A stretch of 64,000 nucleotides of DNA from Sulfuritalea hydrogenivorans sk43H (GCF_000828635.1 NZ_AP012547.1:3410001-3474000), one strand, 5' to 3'. Counted from the first letter of the stretch, positions 8,051-19,493 are shown. Numbers and translations: made by a program. Notes: generated by a model not told the origin, from the letters alone.

Positions 8051-9362
8051 TGTACGGTTCACACTCATCGGTAACACAAGAGTTCAAGGACATGGGTAAC
8101 AGTTCTTACCCTGCATGGATGTCTTCAAAAGGAGATAGCCATGCCTTGGAAGGATGTGCGACCGATGGACGAGAAGATACTTTTCATTGCTGACTACCTG
8201 CGCGAAACCGACTGCTTCAGTCGCCTGTGTGAGCGCTACGGCGTCAGCAGGAAGACAGGGTACAAATGGGTGGCCCGCTACCGCCAAACAGGCGCCGAAG
8301 GCCTGGGGGAACAGAGCAGGCGGCCCCGTCATGCGGCAGGAGAAACACCCTACGCCGTGCAGCAGGCGATCCTGGAGCTACGTCATGATCGACACGGACC
8401 GCCAGGGCCGAAGAAGATACAAGCCTTGCTGGCCAGTCGGTTCGACGCCGCACTCATCCCGTCGAAGACCACCATCTACAACATCCTGCGCCGGGCCGGA
8501 CAGATCGAACCCCAGCGCCGGGTCCGCCGCGTCAAGGGTGTCCAGCACACCCTGAAATCCGCCGCACAGCCCAATGAACTGTGGAGCGCCGACTACAAAG
8601 GCCAATTCAAGACGGGTGACGGCCGCTGGTGCTATCCCCTGACCGTGATGGATCACGCCAGTCGCTACTTGCTGGTGTGCCAGGGTTTGCCTGGAACACG
8701 CTTTACCGAGACACGCGCCTTCTTTGAACAGGCGTTCCGGCACTACGGCCTGCCGGAGCGACTACGCACCGACAACGGCGTTCCGTTCGCCAGCCTCGGT
8801 GTCGGGGGTCTGTCGCAACTCTCCGTCTGGTGGATTCGACTGGGCATTCTTCCCGAGCGCATCACACCGGGGCGGCCCCAACAGAACGGACGCCATGAGC
8901 GCATGCACCGCACCCTCAAGCAGACACTCAGCCATCCGCCGGCTGCCAACCTCAAGGCGCAGCAGATTCAGCTTGACGGGTTTCGTACTCACTACAACGA
9001 CCAGCGTCCGCATGAGGGCTTGGCACAGCAAAACCCGAGTACGTGCTACACGCCCTCGCTTCGCTCCTACCCGGCACGCCTGCCGGAGGTGGAGTATCCC
9101 GGCTATTTCGAGCGGCAGCGGGTCAGCCAGAATGGATTGATCTACTGGCGCGCACTCCGTGTGTATATCGGCTACTTGCTGGCCGGTGAATGGGTAGGCA
9201 TGGAGCCGGTAGCCGATGGCTTATGGGATGTCTATTTCGGCCCCGTTCGTATCGGCGGCTTCGATGAGCGGGAAACCAAGGGGCAGCGTAACGACTACCT
9301 CACCCTGAAAATGTAACCCATGTCCTTGAACCGATCTGTTACCGATGTGCTTGACTCGTACA
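8051..9362 (+). mobile_element. IS481-family insertion sequence, complete
   Basis: The 1312-bp element starts TGTACGGTTCACACTCATCG and ends with the inverse of TGTACGAGTCAAGCACATCG. The terminal repeats match imperfectly over about 50 bases, including a shared TTCAAGGACATGGGT block. TGT ends and a single DDE transposase frame are typical of IS481. Comparison with the intact left arm shows insertion into a GGGG run, with GGG present on both sides (8048-8050 and 9363-9365). This implies a target duplication of about 3 bp. The element looks intact. Confidence 0.92.
8141..9316 (+). CDS. IS481-family transposase
   Basis: The 391-residue protein has an N-terminal helix-turn-helix (CFSRLCERYGVSRKTGYKWV, about residues 27-46) followed by an rve/integrase catalytic domain. 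The acidic triad is visible as WSADYKGQF (about 149), LRTDNGVPF (about 208) and RPQQNGRHERMH (about 245). Together with the TGT termini this places it in IS481. The ATG follows an AGGAG at 8129-8133. No frameshift or stop interrupts it, so the element may still be active. Confidence 0.93.
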   Translation: MPWKDVRPMDEKILFIADYLRETDCFSRLCERYGVSRKTGYKWVARYRQTGAEGLGEQSRRPRHAAGETPYAVQQAILELRHDRHGPPGPKKIQALLASRFDAALIPSKTTIYNILRRAGQIEPQRRVRRVKGVQHTLKSAAQPNELWSADYKGQFKTGDGRWCYPLTVMDHASRYLLVCQGLPGTRFTETRAFFEQAFRHYGLPERLRTDNGVPFASLGVGGLSQLSVWWIRLGILPERITPGRPQQNGRHERMHRTLKQTLSHPPAANLKAQQIQLDGFRTHYNDQRPHEGLAQQNPSTCYTPSLRSYPARLPEVEYPGYFERQRVSQNGLIYWRALRVYIGYLLAGEWVGMEPVADGLWDVYFGPVRIGGFDERETKGQRNDYLTLKM

Positions 9363-9453
9363 GGGCGCGTTTCTTTGGGTACTTTCTTGCCGCGCAGCAA
9401 GAAAGTATCTCGCCCGCCGGGGCGAGTCCCGGCATCTCCCATGAGTGCACTGC

Positions 9454-9475
9454 ATTCCCGCCTACGCAGGAATGA
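9454..9475. repeat. short palindromic repeat of ATTCCCGC...GGAATGA type
   Basis: The sequence ATTCCCGCCTACGCAGGAAT is an imperfect inverted repeat resembling the ATTCCCGCC-NNN-GGAAT elements scattered through many proteobacterial genomes (dRS3-like). Only one copy is seen in this window. Confidence 0.6.
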
Positions 9476-9484
9476 TGGAAAATG

Positions 9485-9508
9485 AAAAGTCGGCGCCGGC
9501 GACACGGC
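9485..9508 (-). repeat. dispersed VGAGDTA/SPAPTL repeat
   Basis: The core GTCGGCGCCGGCGACACGGC differs from consensus at about two of 24 positions. It marks the outer end of the right inverted arm, mirroring the copy at 6221-6244. Confidence 0.75.
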
Positions 9509-9534
9509 GATTCAGACACACCACGAAGGATGAA

Positions 9535-9852
9535 ATGAAAATACTGCTGCTCTGCCACGACCTCACCACGCTGCTGCGCCTCGAACACGCCTGGACCGCC
9601 GCCGGCGCGATCGTGCTGAAGAAAACCAGCAGCGAAACCCCCGATTGCATCGTCATCGACCTCGGCCGCAACGACGCGCTGACCGAGATCGCGCGGCTGC
9701 GCGCGCTGCATCCGGCGGTCGACATCGTCACCTGCGCCGTCACCTTCGATGGCGAAGCGATAGAGGCGGCGAAAGCTGCCGGCGCCACCGATTTCGCCGC
9801 GCGCGACCACGTCGACCGGCGCGTTGCGCGTCGCCTCAAACTCGGTAGCTGA
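9535..9852 (+). CDS. receiver-like (CheY-fold) small protein
   Basis: The 105-residue product starts at the ATG at 9535, five bases after a GAAGGA ribosome site (9525-9530). The frame is open further upstream, but that part is repeat sequence. MKILLLCHDL, then TPDCIVIDLGRN (about residues 36-47) and AAGATDFAARDHV resemble the beta/alpha pattern of a response-regulator receiver. The Asp of VIDLG stands where a phospho-acceptor would be. No output domain follows. Its stop codon directly precedes the ATG of the next gene, so it is probably co-transcribed with the glycosyltransferase-like gene and pbpC. The role is not known. Confidence 0.6.
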   Translation: MKILLLCHDLTTLLRLEHAWTAAGAIVLKKTSSETPDCIVIDLGRNDALTEIARLRALHPAVDIVTCAVTFDGEAIEAAKAAGATDFAARDHVDRRVARRLKLGS

Positions 9853-10929
9853 ATGCATCTGCTGGTCGACATCTCGGCCCACGGGCTGGGCCATCTGGCG
9901 CAGACGGCGCCGGTGCTGGATGCGCTCCATGCGCTGGCGCCCGGCCTGCGCCTGACGGTGCGCAGCGCGCTGCCGCGTGAACGCCTGGCGCGTCGCATCG
10001 CAGCGGATTTCGCGCACATCGAGGAGGCACGCGACTTCGGCTTCGCCATGCACAACGCGGTGGATATCGACCTCGCCGCCAGCGCACAGCGCTATCGCGA
10101 ATTCCACGCCGACTGGTCGCAACGCGTCATCGCCGAGGCGGACTGGCTGCGACACCACCGGATCGATGCGCTGCTGAGCAATGTCGCCTACCTGCCGCTG
10201 GCCGCCGCCGCGCAAGCCGGCATTGCCGCTACCGGACTGTCCTCGTTGAACTGGGCGGAGCTGTTCGCCCGTTATTTCGGCGGCGAGCCATGGGCGGCCG
10301 AAATCCACGGCCAGATGCTTGCGGCCTACAACGCAGGCAAGGGCTTTCTGCGCGTCACGCCGGGACTGCCCATGCAGGACATCCCGCGCAGGCGCGAGAT
10401 CGGCCCGATTGCGCATATCGGCCGCCGCGACCGTACTCGGGTTGCGCGCTTGCTGAACCTGAAGCAAGGCGAGCGCTGGGTGCTGCTGGCGATGGGCGGC
10501 ATGGAGTTTCGCCTGCCGGTGGAAGACTGGCCACCGATCTCCGGCCTGAACTGGCTGGTGCCGGGGGAATGGCAAATCGAGCGCGACGACGTGCGCAGCT
10601 TCGATGTTGCGGCATTGCATTTCAGCGACCTGCTGGCCAGTGTCGACGCCGTCGTCACCAAACCGGGCTACGGCACCTTCGTCGAGGCGGCCTGCGGCGG
10701 CATTCCCATCCTGTATCTGGAGCGCGACGACTGGCCGGAGACGCCGCACTTCGCGGCATGGCTCGCGACGCATGGCCGCGCCCAGGTGCTGACGCGCGAG
10801 CGGCTGCTGGCGGGCGACTTCATCGCCGCATTGCAAACGCTCTGGCGGGCGCCACCACCCGCCGTGCCGCAAGCCAATGGCGCCGACGAAGCGGCGCGCT
10901 GGCTCGTGCGGGAACTCGGCTTGGCCTGA
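9853..10929 (+). CDS. glycosyltransferase-like protein (GT-B / UDP-glycosyltransferase fold)
   Basis: This 358-residue protein opens with MHLLVDISAHGLGHLAQTAP, the glycine-rich donor-side start seen in GT-B proteins of the MurG/UGT type. A C-terminal half with SVDAVVTKPGYGTFVEAACG (about residues 259-278), followed by YLERDDWPETPHFAAWL, matches the nucleotide-sugar binding region. It follows the receiver-like gene with no gap, and its stop overlaps the leader of pbpC, so a cell-envelope role is plausible. The acceptor cannot be deduced. A second GT-B protein of the same general kind lies in the ruv cluster. Confidence 0.65.
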   Translation: MHLLVDISAHGLGHLAQTAPVLDALHALAPGLRLTVRSALPRERLARRIAADFAHIEEARDFGFAMHNAVDIDLAASAQRYREFHADWSQRVIAEADWLRHHRIDALLSNVAYLPLAAAAQAGIAATGLSSLNWAELFARYFGGEPWAAEIHGQMLAAYNAGKGFLRVTPGLPMQDIPRRREIGPIAHIGRRDRTRVARLLNLKQGERWVLLAMGGMEFRLPVEDWPPISGLNWLVPGEWQIERDDVRSFDVAALHFSDLLASVDAVVTKPGYGTFVEAACGGIPILYLERDDWPETPHFAAWLATHGRAQVLTRERLLAGDFIAALQTLWRAPPPAVPQANGADEAARWLVRELGLA

Positions 10930-10930
10930 G

Positions 10931-13132
10931 ATGAGCCGCCACCGGCACGGACTCGTCGCACTCGCGCTGCTGCTGGCCAGCCTGCCGGCGCTGGCCCTGC
11001 CTTCCTTCACCGAGGTGCGCGCCGCGCACAGGCCATCGGATGCCTGGCTGCTGGCGCGCGACGGCACGCCGCTGGCGACGCGACGCATCGACCGCACGGT
11101 GCGGCGCCTGCCCTGGGTGCCGCTGCGCGAGATTGCGCCGACCCTGCGCCGCGCGGTGCTGATCTCGGAGGACAAGCGCTTCCTCGAACACGCCGGGGTG
11201 GACTGGCAGGCCGCCGCCGCCGGCGCCTGGAACAACCTGCGCAACGAAAGGACGCGCGGCGCCAGCACGCTCTCCATGCAGCTGGTCGGCCTGCTCGATG
11301 CCGAATCGCGCCGCAAGGGGCGCCGCAACCTGCTGGAGAAAATCGACCAGACCGCCACCGCCCTGCGCCTGGAACGCAGTTGGAGCAAGGACCAGATCCT
11401 CGAGGCCTATCTCAACCTGGTGCCGTTTCGCGGCGAACTCGAAGGCGTGGCGGCGATGAGCCGCGCCCTGTTCGGCAAATGGCCGGAGGGGCTGGACGAG
11501 CAGGAGGCCGCGCTGGCCGCCGCCCTGCTGCGCGCGCCGAATGCGAAGCCCGATGTCGTCGCCCGGCGCGCCTGCGGCTTGCTGAAGGAAATGCGGCGCG
11601 AAACCCTGTGCGGCGACATCGATGCCGTCGCCGCCGTGACGCTGGGCAGTGTGCTGCATCGTGTCGACCAGACATCGCAACTGGCGCCGCATCTGGCGGT
11701 GAAGCTGCTGACGCAGCCGGGCCAGCGCGTGAAGTCGACGCTCGACGCCGAGTTGCAGCGCGTTGCCGGCGAGTCCTTGCGCCGCCATCTTGGCGCGCTG
11801 GAAAAGCGCAATGTCGAAGACGGTGCCGTCGTGGTGCTGGACAACGCGACGGGCGAAATCCTCGCCTGGGTCGGCTCCAGCGGCGACCTCTCGGAAGCCG
11901 GCGAAGTGGATGGCGTCACCGCGCTGCGCCAGGCCGGATCGACGCTGAAGCCCTTCCTTTATGGCATGGCCTTCGAGCGCCGTGACCTGACCGCCGCGTC
12001 GCTGATCGAGGACGCACCGCTGACATTGGCCACCGGCAACGGACTCTATGCGCCGCAGAATTACGAGCCCGACTATCGCGGCTGGGTCAGCGCGCGCACG
12101 GCGCTGGCCGGTTCGCTCAACGTGCCGGCGGTGAAGACGCTGGTACGCATCGGCGCCGACGACTTCGCCCAACGCCTGCGCCGCTTCGGTTTCGACAGCC
12201 TGACCGAGCGCGGCGACTGGTACGGCTACAGCCTGGCGCTGGGCTCGGCCGACGTCTCGCTCCTGATGCTGGCCAACGGCTACCGCACGCTGGCCAATCA
12301 GGGGCGCTGGACCCATGTGCGGGCCACGCCGGACGGCAAGGTGGCCCCCTGTCGCGGCGGCGCTTGCGGGACGTTTTCCGGCAAGCCGCAACGGGCCATG
12401 TCGGCCGCCGCCAGCTTCCTGATCGGCGACATCCTCGCCGACCGCGCCGCGCGCGCCGGCACGTTCGGTCTTGAATCCTGGCTCGCCACGCCCTACTGGA
12501 GCGCGGCCAAGACCGGCACCAGCAAGGACATGCGCGACAACTGGTGCGCCGGCTACTCGCGCCGCTTCACGGTGGCGGTGTGGGTGGGCAATGCCTCGGG
12601 CGCGGCGATGCACGATGTTTCCGGAATCTCCGGCGCGGCCCCGGTGTGGCGCGAGGTGATGGACTGGTTGCTCCGGGGTGACGTCGCCGGACGCGGCCGG
12701 TTAAGCAGCGTCGCGCCAAGCCCGCCGGCCGAAGTGATCGCACGCACCGTTCGTTTCGACCCGGTGGCGGGCGGCACTGCCGAGCCGTCGCGTCGCGAGT
12801 GGTTTCTGGCCGGCACCGAACGCAACGTGGTGCGCGCGGCGCAGGCCAAATCACTGGCGCGCATCGGCTACCCGGCGGCGGGCACGGTGATCGCGCTCGA
12901 CCCCGACATTCCGCCGGGCCGCCAGCGCCTGCCGCTGCAACTGACAGCCAGGGGCGAAGCCGGCTGGCAATGGCACATGGACGGCAAACCCATCGGCCGC
13001 GCCGACCGCCCCGGCCGCTGGCTACCGCAACCCGGAAAGCACCGCCTGGCGCTGGTGGATGAGAAGAACGTCGAACTCGACGCCGTCGCCTTCGAGGTGC
13101 GGGCCCTGCGCGGACGGCGTCAAAACAATTGA
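10931..13132 (+). CDS. pbpC: penicillin-binding protein 1C (peptidoglycan glycosyltransferase/transpeptidase-like)
   Basis: The product (733 residues from the ATG at 10931, one base after the previous stop) has a signal-anchor ([15 protein letters not shown]), a GT51 domain with ISEDKRF (catalytic Glu about residue 80) and GASTLSMQL, and a transpeptidase domain with STLK (Ser about 337), SLN and KTGT (Lys about 527). A C-terminal BiPBP_C-type beta domain follows from about residue 640. PbpC builds or modifies periplasmic glycan and pairs genetically with alpha-2-macroglobulin in many proteobacteria. Here the pair is split by the accessory insert and two extra genes. Confidence 0.93.
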   Translation: MSRHRHGLVALALLLASLPALALPSFTEVRAAHRPSDAWLLARDGTPLATRRIDRTVRRLPWVPLREIAPTLRRAVLISEDKRFLEHAGVDWQAAAAGAWNNLRNERTRGASTLSMQLVGLLDAESRRKGRRNLLEKIDQTATALRLERSWSKDQILEAYLNLVPFRGELEGVAAMSRALFGKWPEGLDEQEAALAAALLRAPNAKPDVVARRACGLLKEMRRETLCGDIDAVAAVTLGSVLHRVDQTSQLAPHLAVKLLTQPGQRVKSTLDAELQRVAGESLRRHLGALEKRNVEDGAVVVLDNATGEILAWVGSSGDLSEAGEVDGVTALRQAGSTLKPFLYGMAFERRDLTAASLIEDAPLTLATGNGLYAPQNYEPDYRGWVSARTALAGSLNVPAVKTLVRIGADDFAQRLRRFGFDSLTERGDWYGYSLALGSADVSLLMLANGYRTLANQGRWTHVRATPDGKVAPCRGGACGTFSGKPQRAMSAAASFLIGDILADRAARAGTFGLESWLATPYWSAAKTGTSKDMRDNWCAGYSRRFTVAVWVGNASGAAMHDVSGISGAAPVWREVMDWLLRGDVAGRGRLSSVAPSPPAEVIARTVRFDPVAGGTAEPSRREWFLAGTERNVVRAAQAKSLARIGYPAAGTVIALDPDIPPGRQRLPLQLTARGEAGWQWHMDGKPIGRADRPGRWLPQPGKHRLALVDEKNVELDAVAFEVRALRGRRQNN

Positions 13133-13156
13133 CTTCAATGCCAAAGCGTTTAGAAT
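13129..13156 (+). promoter_or_regulatory. sigma-70 promoter of rpsU
   Basis: TTGACT (13129-13134) and TAGAAT (13151-13156) are spaced by 16 bases, directly after the pbpC stop codon and about 33 bases before the rpsU ATG. This is the best-formed promoter in the window and should drive the macromolecular synthesis block. Confidence 0.75.
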
Positions 13157-13188
13157 GCGCGCCTTTCCGCCTCTCCAGGATAATTGCA

Positions 13189-13401
13189 ATGCCGGGTATT
13201 CGCCTCAAGGAAAACGAGCCGTTTGAAGTCGCGATCCGTCGCTTCAAGCGCGCCATCGAGAAGACTGGCCTCCTCACCGAACTGCGCGCGCGCGAGTTCT
13301 ACGAGAAGCCCACGACCGAGCGCAAGCGCAAGGCCGCCGCCGCCGTCAAGCGCCATCACAAGCGCATTCGCAGCCAGCTTCTGCCGCCGAAGATGTATTG
13401 A
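13189..13401 (+). CDS. rpsU: 30S ribosomal protein bS21
   Basis: The 70-residue basic protein [20 protein letters not shown]...SQLLPPKMY is a typical bS21, which helps the small subunit pair with the Shine-Dalgarno region of mRNA. The frame is open upstream to 13129, but the -10 promoter element lies there, so the ATG at 13189 is the start. It heads the classic rpsU-dnaG-rpoD block, followed by an intrinsic terminator. Confidence 0.97.
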   Translation: MPGIRLKENEPFEVAIRRFKRAIEKTGLLTELRAREFYEKPTTERKRKAAAAVKRHHKRIRSQLLPPKMY

Positions 13402-13452
13402 TCCGGGTGGCGGTTCACCGCCACTGGCAGTACGTCGTACCGTTTCAGCATG

Positions 13453-13475
13453 AAAACCGCCGTTGGGCGGTTTTT
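13453..13475 (+). terminator. intrinsic terminator or attenuator after rpsU
   Basis: AAAACCGCC-GTT-GGGCGGTTTTT forms a compact GC stem followed by five Ts. It lies 50 bases after the rpsU stop and 24 bases before the yqeY-like start. It probably makes bS21 mRNA far more abundant than the downstream dnaG-rpoD message. Confidence 0.85.
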
Positions 13476-13498
13476 GTACTTCTGCAAAGGAAGATTCG

Positions 13499-13948
13499 AT
13501 GAGCCTCGAAACACGTATCGACGACGACTGGAAAGCCGCCATGAAGGCCGGCGACAAGGCGAAGAAAGACGCCCTGAGCCTGCTGCGCGCGGCGATCAAG
13601 CAGAAGCGTGTGGATGACAAGGTCGAGATCACCGATGCGGTGGTGGTCGCCGTGATCGAGAAAATGCTCAAGCAGCGCAAGGATTCGATCACCCAGTACG
13701 AAGCCGCCAAACGTCAGGATCTGGCCGATGCCGAGAAGTTCGAGGCCGGCGTGCTGGCGGGCTACATGCCGCAGGGCCTCTCCGCCGCCGAAGTCGAGGC
13801 CATCGTCGCCGCGGCCGTCGCCGAGTCGGGCGCCAAGGGCCCCGCCGACATGGGCAAGGTGATCGCGCTGGTCAAGCCCAAAGTCGCCGGCCGCGCCGAC
13901 ATGGGCGAGGTCTCGAAGCTGGTCAAGGCAAAACTCGCGGGGGCATAA
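13499..13948 (+). CDS. GatB/YqeY domain protein
   Basis: The 149-residue protein MSLETRIDDDWKAAMKAGDK... with the repeated GxADMGxVxxLVKxK pattern near its end is a YqeY-type protein, homologous to the tRNA-binding tail of the GatB amidotransferase subunit. Start at 13499 is supported by an AAAGGAAG ribosome site about 10 bases upstream. The gene often sits between rpsU and dnaG. Its exact role is not established. Confidence 0.93.
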   Translation: MSLETRIDDDWKAAMKAGDKAKKDALSLLRAAIKQKRVDDKVEITDAVVVAVIEKMLKQRKDSITQYEAAKRQDLADAEKFEAGVLAGYMPQGLSAAEVEAIVAAAVAESGAKGPADMGKVIALVKPKVAGRADMGEVSKLVKAKLAGA

Positions 13949-13955
13949 TCGCCCC

Positions 13956-15707
13956 GTGATCCCAGAAAGCTTCGTCCAGGAACTACTTGCCCGCGTCGAC
14001 ATCGTCGACGTGGTCGAACGTTACGTCCCGCTGCGCAAGTCGGGCGCCAATTACAGCGCCTGTTGCCCGTTCCACTCGGAAAAATCCCCGTCCTTCACGG
14101 TCAGCCCGTCCAAGCAGTTCTATCACTGCTTCGGCTGCGGCGCGCACGGCAGCGCCATCGGCTTCCTGATGCAGCACGCCGGCATCGGCTTCATCGAGGC
14201 GGTGGAAGATCTCGCCTCCTCGGCCGGCCTGCAGGTGCCGCACGAAGAGCGCAACCGGGCGGAGCGGGCGAAGAAGGCGCCGCTGACGGAAGTGATGGGG
14301 CGCGCCATGATGTTCTACCGCGAGCAGCTGAAGACCTCGCCGAAGGCCGTCGACTACCTCAAGGGCCGCGGCCTCACTGGTGAAGTCGCGGCGAAGTTCG
14401 GCCTCGGCTACGCGCCCGACGGCTGGCAAGGGCTGCAACAGGTCTTCCCCGACTACAACGACGCGGCGCTGGTCGAATGCGGCCTGGTCATCGTCAATGA
14501 ACAGGGCCGCCGCTACGACCGCTTCCGCGACCGGGTGATGTTTCCCATCCTCGACCAGCGCGGCAACGTCATCGGCTTCGGCGGCCGTGTGATCGGCCAG
14601 GGCGAACCGAAATACCTGAATTCGCCCGAAACACCGCTGTTCGAGAAGGGCCGCGAACTCTACGGCCTGACCCAGGCGCGACAGGCGATCCGCGACAGCG
14701 ACACGGTGATCGTGGTCGAGGGCTACATGGACGTCGTGGCGCTGGCGCAGCACGGGGTCGGCAATGCCGTGGCAACGCTGGGCACGGCCTGCACCCCGAC
14801 CCATGTGCAGAAGTTGCTGCGCCAGGCCTCGAAAGTGGTGTTCTGCTTCGATGGCGATGCGGCCGGGCGCAAGGCCGCCTGGCGCGCGCTGGAAGCCAGC
14901 CTGGAACAGCTGTCCGACGACAAGTCGGCCGGCTTCCTGTTCCTGCCGCCGGAGCATGACCCCGACAGCTTCGTCCGCGCCGAAGGAGCGGAAACCTTCA
15001 GGCGGCTGGTGGCCCATCCCACCACGCTGACCGAATTCCTGCTGCGCGAGCTCAAGGCCGGCGTCGACCTGTCCAGCGCGGAAGGTCGCGCCCGACTGGT
15101 GCACGAGGCCAAGCCGCACCTGCAAAAGCTCGCCGCGCCCATCCTGCGCGTGCAACTGGTCAAGGCCGTGGCCGAGGTGGCGGCACTGACCCAGGCCGAG
15201 GTCGAAACGCAATGCGACCTGAAGCCGGCCGCCCGCGGACGCCCCGCGCCGCCACGGACAAGGCAGCGGCCAACGCCCTCTTCGGTCGAATACAAACTGC
15301 TGCAGATCGTGCTGCACAAACCGGAATGGGCAGCGCGCCTGCCGCTGGAACTGATCGACCGGGATCGGGTGGAAGGCGAGGCGCTCAACGCCATCGCCGA
15401 CGCCATCGAGCACGGCGAACTGCCGGCCGGCGGCTTCGGCCTGCTGCTGGAGTTCTTCCGCAACACGCCGCATGAGGCCCTGATCGCCGGCATTGCGGCG
15501 AACATGGTGGATGAAGCGGATTTCGGAACCCTGGAGAACGTCTTCAACGACAGCGTCGCGCACCTGCGGCAAACGGCGATCACCGATGAAATCAAGCGGC
15601 TGAGCGCCCGCGCCCGGGATTTGACGGCCGAAGAGCGGCAACGGCTGGCCGAACTGCTGGCAAAGAAGCGCCCCGCGCCGCCCTCGACGGCAGGGACCTC
15701 GATCTGA
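13956..15707 (+). CDS. dnaG: DNA primase
   Basis: The 583-residue protein starts at a GTG (13956), seven bases after the YqeY stop. It has the N-terminal CHC2 zinc-binding domain ([11 protein letters not shown] ... FYHCFGCG, about residues 37-65), the central catalytic core with a Toprim segment ([13 protein letters not shown], about residue 255, and [17 protein letters not shown]), and a C-terminal helical domain for DnaB interaction. It makes RNA primers at the replication fork. Length is normal for the family. Confidence 0.97.
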   Translation: MIPESFVQELLARVDIVDVVERYVPLRKSGANYSACCPFHSEKSPSFTVSPSKQFYHCFGCGAHGSAIGFLMQHAGIGFIEAVEDLASSAGLQVPHEERNRAERAKKAPLTEVMGRAMMFYREQLKTSPKAVDYLKGRGLTGEVAAKFGLGYAPDGWQGLQQVFPDYNDAALVECGLVIVNEQGRRYDRFRDRVMFPILDQRGNVIGFGGRVIGQGEPKYLNSPETPLFEKGRELYGLTQARQAIRDSDTVIVVEGYMDVVALAQHGVGNAVATLGTACTPTHVQKLLRQASKVVFCFDGDAAGRKAAWRALEASLEQLSDDKSAGFLFLPPEHDPDSFVRAEGAETFRRLVAHPTTLTEFLLRELKAGVDLSSAEGRARLVHEAKPHLQKLAAPILRVQLVKAVAEVAALTQAEVETQCDLKPAARGRPAPPRTRQRPTPSSVEYKLLQIVLHKPEWAARLPLELIDRDRVEGEALNAIADAIEHGELPAGGFGLLLEFFRNTPHEALIAGIAANMVDEADFGTLENVFNDSVAHLRQTAITDEIKRLSARARDLTAEERQRLAELLAKKRPAPPSTAGTSI

Positions 15708-15713
15708 TATACT
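15684..15713 (+). promoter_or_regulatory. possible promoter before rpoD
   Basis: TCGACG (15684-15689) and TATACT (15708-15713), 18 bases apart, lie at the end of dnaG and about 107 bases before the rpoD ATG. An internal rpoD promoter here is common in other bacteria. The -35 fit is only moderate. The gap 15714-15819 holds no gene. Confidence 0.4.
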
Positions 15714-15819
15714 TAATGGTTCCGCAGCGCTTTCACGGCGCGCCGAGTCGGTTGCCCGCGCCAGTCGCGGCGTTCCCGTCTACGCCAGCGCCGCCATCGC
15801 GTTCCAGCCGAGGATAGTC

Positions 15820-18039
<2,220 letters not shown>

Positions 18040-18089
18040 TAACGCATTACCAGCGGCCCGGAGCAACGGAAGCCGTTCCAAGCAAACAA

Positions 18090-18165
18090 GGGCCTGTAGC
18101 TCAATGGTTAGAGCAGAGGACTCATAATCCTTTGGTTGCGAGTTCGAGTCTCGCTGGGCCCACCA
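18090..18165 (+). tRNA. tRNA-Ile2 (CAU anticodon, lysidine type)
   Basis: The 76-base cloverleaf folds fully: acceptor GGGCCTG/TGGGCCC, anticodon stem GAGGA/TCCTT with loop CTCATAA, T arm GCGAG/CTCGC, and encoded CCA. The CAT anticodon could mean elongator Met, but the GGGCCTG acceptor with C4-G69/C5-G68, GACTCATAATC around the loop and its place after rpoD favour tRNA-Ile2, which TilS converts to lysidine and which reads AUA. Confidence 0.85.
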
Positions 18166-18294
18166 GCATTTGAAAGCGGGTGGCAGAAAGTGGTGGATAG
18201 CCTTCCCGCCGTTTTCGAAGGCAGGCAATGGCAAGCTGTTTTGATGAATGGGAGTGGTGATTCTGTGATTTCACCTTCAAGCGGAGCATTTGAT

Positions 18295-18543
18295 ATGCAA
18301 GAGATAATGCAATACCTGAAAAACAACGGTCAGCGTTTCGACTCGGAAATTGCTGCCGCAACGGGTCTCTCGCTGGCGAAAGTGCGCCGCTCGATTTCCG
18401 ACCTGTCGGCGCGCGGCGAGATTTCAAAGTGCAGCGTGACCCGCTTCAACACCGACGGCCAGAAAGTCGAAGCCGTGCTGTGCCGCGTGGCCGGATACAT
18501 ACCGCCCAAGAGCCCCGGCCGCAAACCCGGCGCGTCGAGCTGA
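18295..18543 (+). CDS. small winged-helix protein, hypothetical
   Basis: The 82-residue protein starts at the ATG at 18295, preceded by GGAG. MQEIMQYLKNNGQRFDSEIA, then GLSLAKVRRSISDLSARGEI, fits a winged helix-turn-helix, the second helix being recognition-like; the tail (PPKSPGRKPGASS) is basic. The frame is open upstream into the tRNA gene, so the later start was chosen. It may regulate transcription, but no target is visible. It lies between tRNA-Ile2 and the patatin gene. Confidence 0.65.
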   Translation: MQEIMQYLKNNGQRFDSEIAAATGLSLAKVRRSISDLSARGEISKCSVTRFNTDGQKVEAVLCRVAGYIPPKSPGRKPGASS

Positions 18544-18596
18544 CCGGATCACCGGCATTCCTGAAACCGGGCAACCCCATCATAGGGCACCGGCTC

Positions 18597-19493
18597 ATGC
18601 CCTTTGATCTTCGCCTGCTGCTGACCGTTCTCGTTGCAGCATCTCTCTCCGGCTGTGCCTTGCTCGGCGAAAAGCCGGCCCCGCCGCCGGCACCCGTGCC
18701 AGTCAAGATCGGCCTCGCGCTAGGCGGCGGCGCGGCGCGCGGCTTCGCCCACATCGGCGTCATCAAGGCACTGGAAGCGCAGGGCATCGTGCCCGACATC
18801 GTGGTCGGCACCAGCGCCGGCGCCGTGGTTGGCGCGCTGTATTCTTCAGGGCTTTCGGGCTTCGACCTGCAAAAGACCGCAATGGACATGGACGAGGGCC
18901 AGATCGGCGACTGGACCCTGCCCGATCGCGGCGTGTTCAAGGGCGAAGCGCTGCAGAACTTCGTCAATCGCGCGGTCGCCAACCGGCCGCTGGAAAAGCT
19001 GCCGCGCAGCTTTGCCGTGGTCTCCACGGATTTGAAGAGCGGCGAATCCGTGCTCTTTCGTACCGGCAATACCGGCATGGCGGTGCGCGCCTCGTCCGCC
19101 GTACCCGGCGTGTTCCAGCCGGTCAGCATCAACGGCCGCGACTATGTCGACGGCGGACTGGTCAGCCCGATCCCGGCGCGGGCCGCGCGCAGCCTGGGCG
19201 CCAACTTTGTGATCGCGGTCGATATTTCCGTCAAGCCGCGCGATGCGCGCACCTCGAGCACGCTCGACGTGCTGCTGCAAACCTTCGCCATCATGGGCCA
19301 GTCGATCAGTCGCTACGAAACAGCCGAGGCCGACATCGTGATCCGCCCGATCACGGCCGAGCTGCCCGCCACCGATTTCGCCGGCCGCCACCGCGCCGTG
19401 CTCGAAGGCGAAAAGGCCGCCGCCGCAGCCATGCCGGAAATCAAGGATCGACTGGCGCGGCTGCGCGGCAAGCCCGCCGCAGAAATGCGCTAG
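18597..19493 (+). CDS. patatin-like phospholipase, lipoprotein (RssA-like)
   Basis: The product (298 residues) has a lipoprotein signal with lipobox LSGC (Cys about residue 20) and a Pro-rich linker. The patatin fold follows, with the oxyanion loop GGGAARG (about residues 44-50), nucleophile motif GTSAG (about 73-77) and the Asp of VDGG (about 184). These Ser-Asp dyad enzymes cleave acyl esters of lipids. The lipobox suggests it is tethered to the envelope rather than cytoplasmic as in E. coli RssA. The ATG at 18597 was preferred over the upstream frame because the signal peptide begins there. It ends convergently, overlapping the next gene by 4 bases. Confidence 0.85.
   Translation: MPFDLRLLLTVLVAASLSGCALLGEKPAPPPAPVPVKIGLALGGGAARGFAHIGVIKALEAQGIVPDIVVGTSAGAVVGALYSSGLSGFDLQKTAMDMDEGQIGDWTLPDRGVFKGEALQNFVNRAVANRPLEKLPRSFAVVSTDLKSGESVLFRTGNTGMAVRASSAVPGVFQPVSINGRDYVDGGLVSPIPARAARSLGANFVIAVDISVKPRDARTSSTLDVLLQTFAIMGQSISRYETAEADIVIRPITAELPATDFAGRHRAVLEGEKAAAAAMPEIKDRLARLRGKPAAEMR

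Larger units (their letters stand above)
9363..9510 (-). repeat. right arm of long inverted repeat, outer part
   Basis: This continues the arm interrupted at 8050. Its start (GGGCGCGTTTCTTTGG) is the reverse complement of 6322-6337, and a copy of the 11-base hairpin lies at 9380-9407. Unlike the left arm it also contains a short palindrome at 9454-9475 before ending, like the left arm, in the dispersed repeat (9485-9508). Confidence 0.75.

Noticed and set aside
18090-18165. Elongator tRNA-Met
   Set aside because: The CAT anticodon allows it, but acceptor-stem bases and the position after rpoD fit tRNA-Ile2 better; kept as an alternative.
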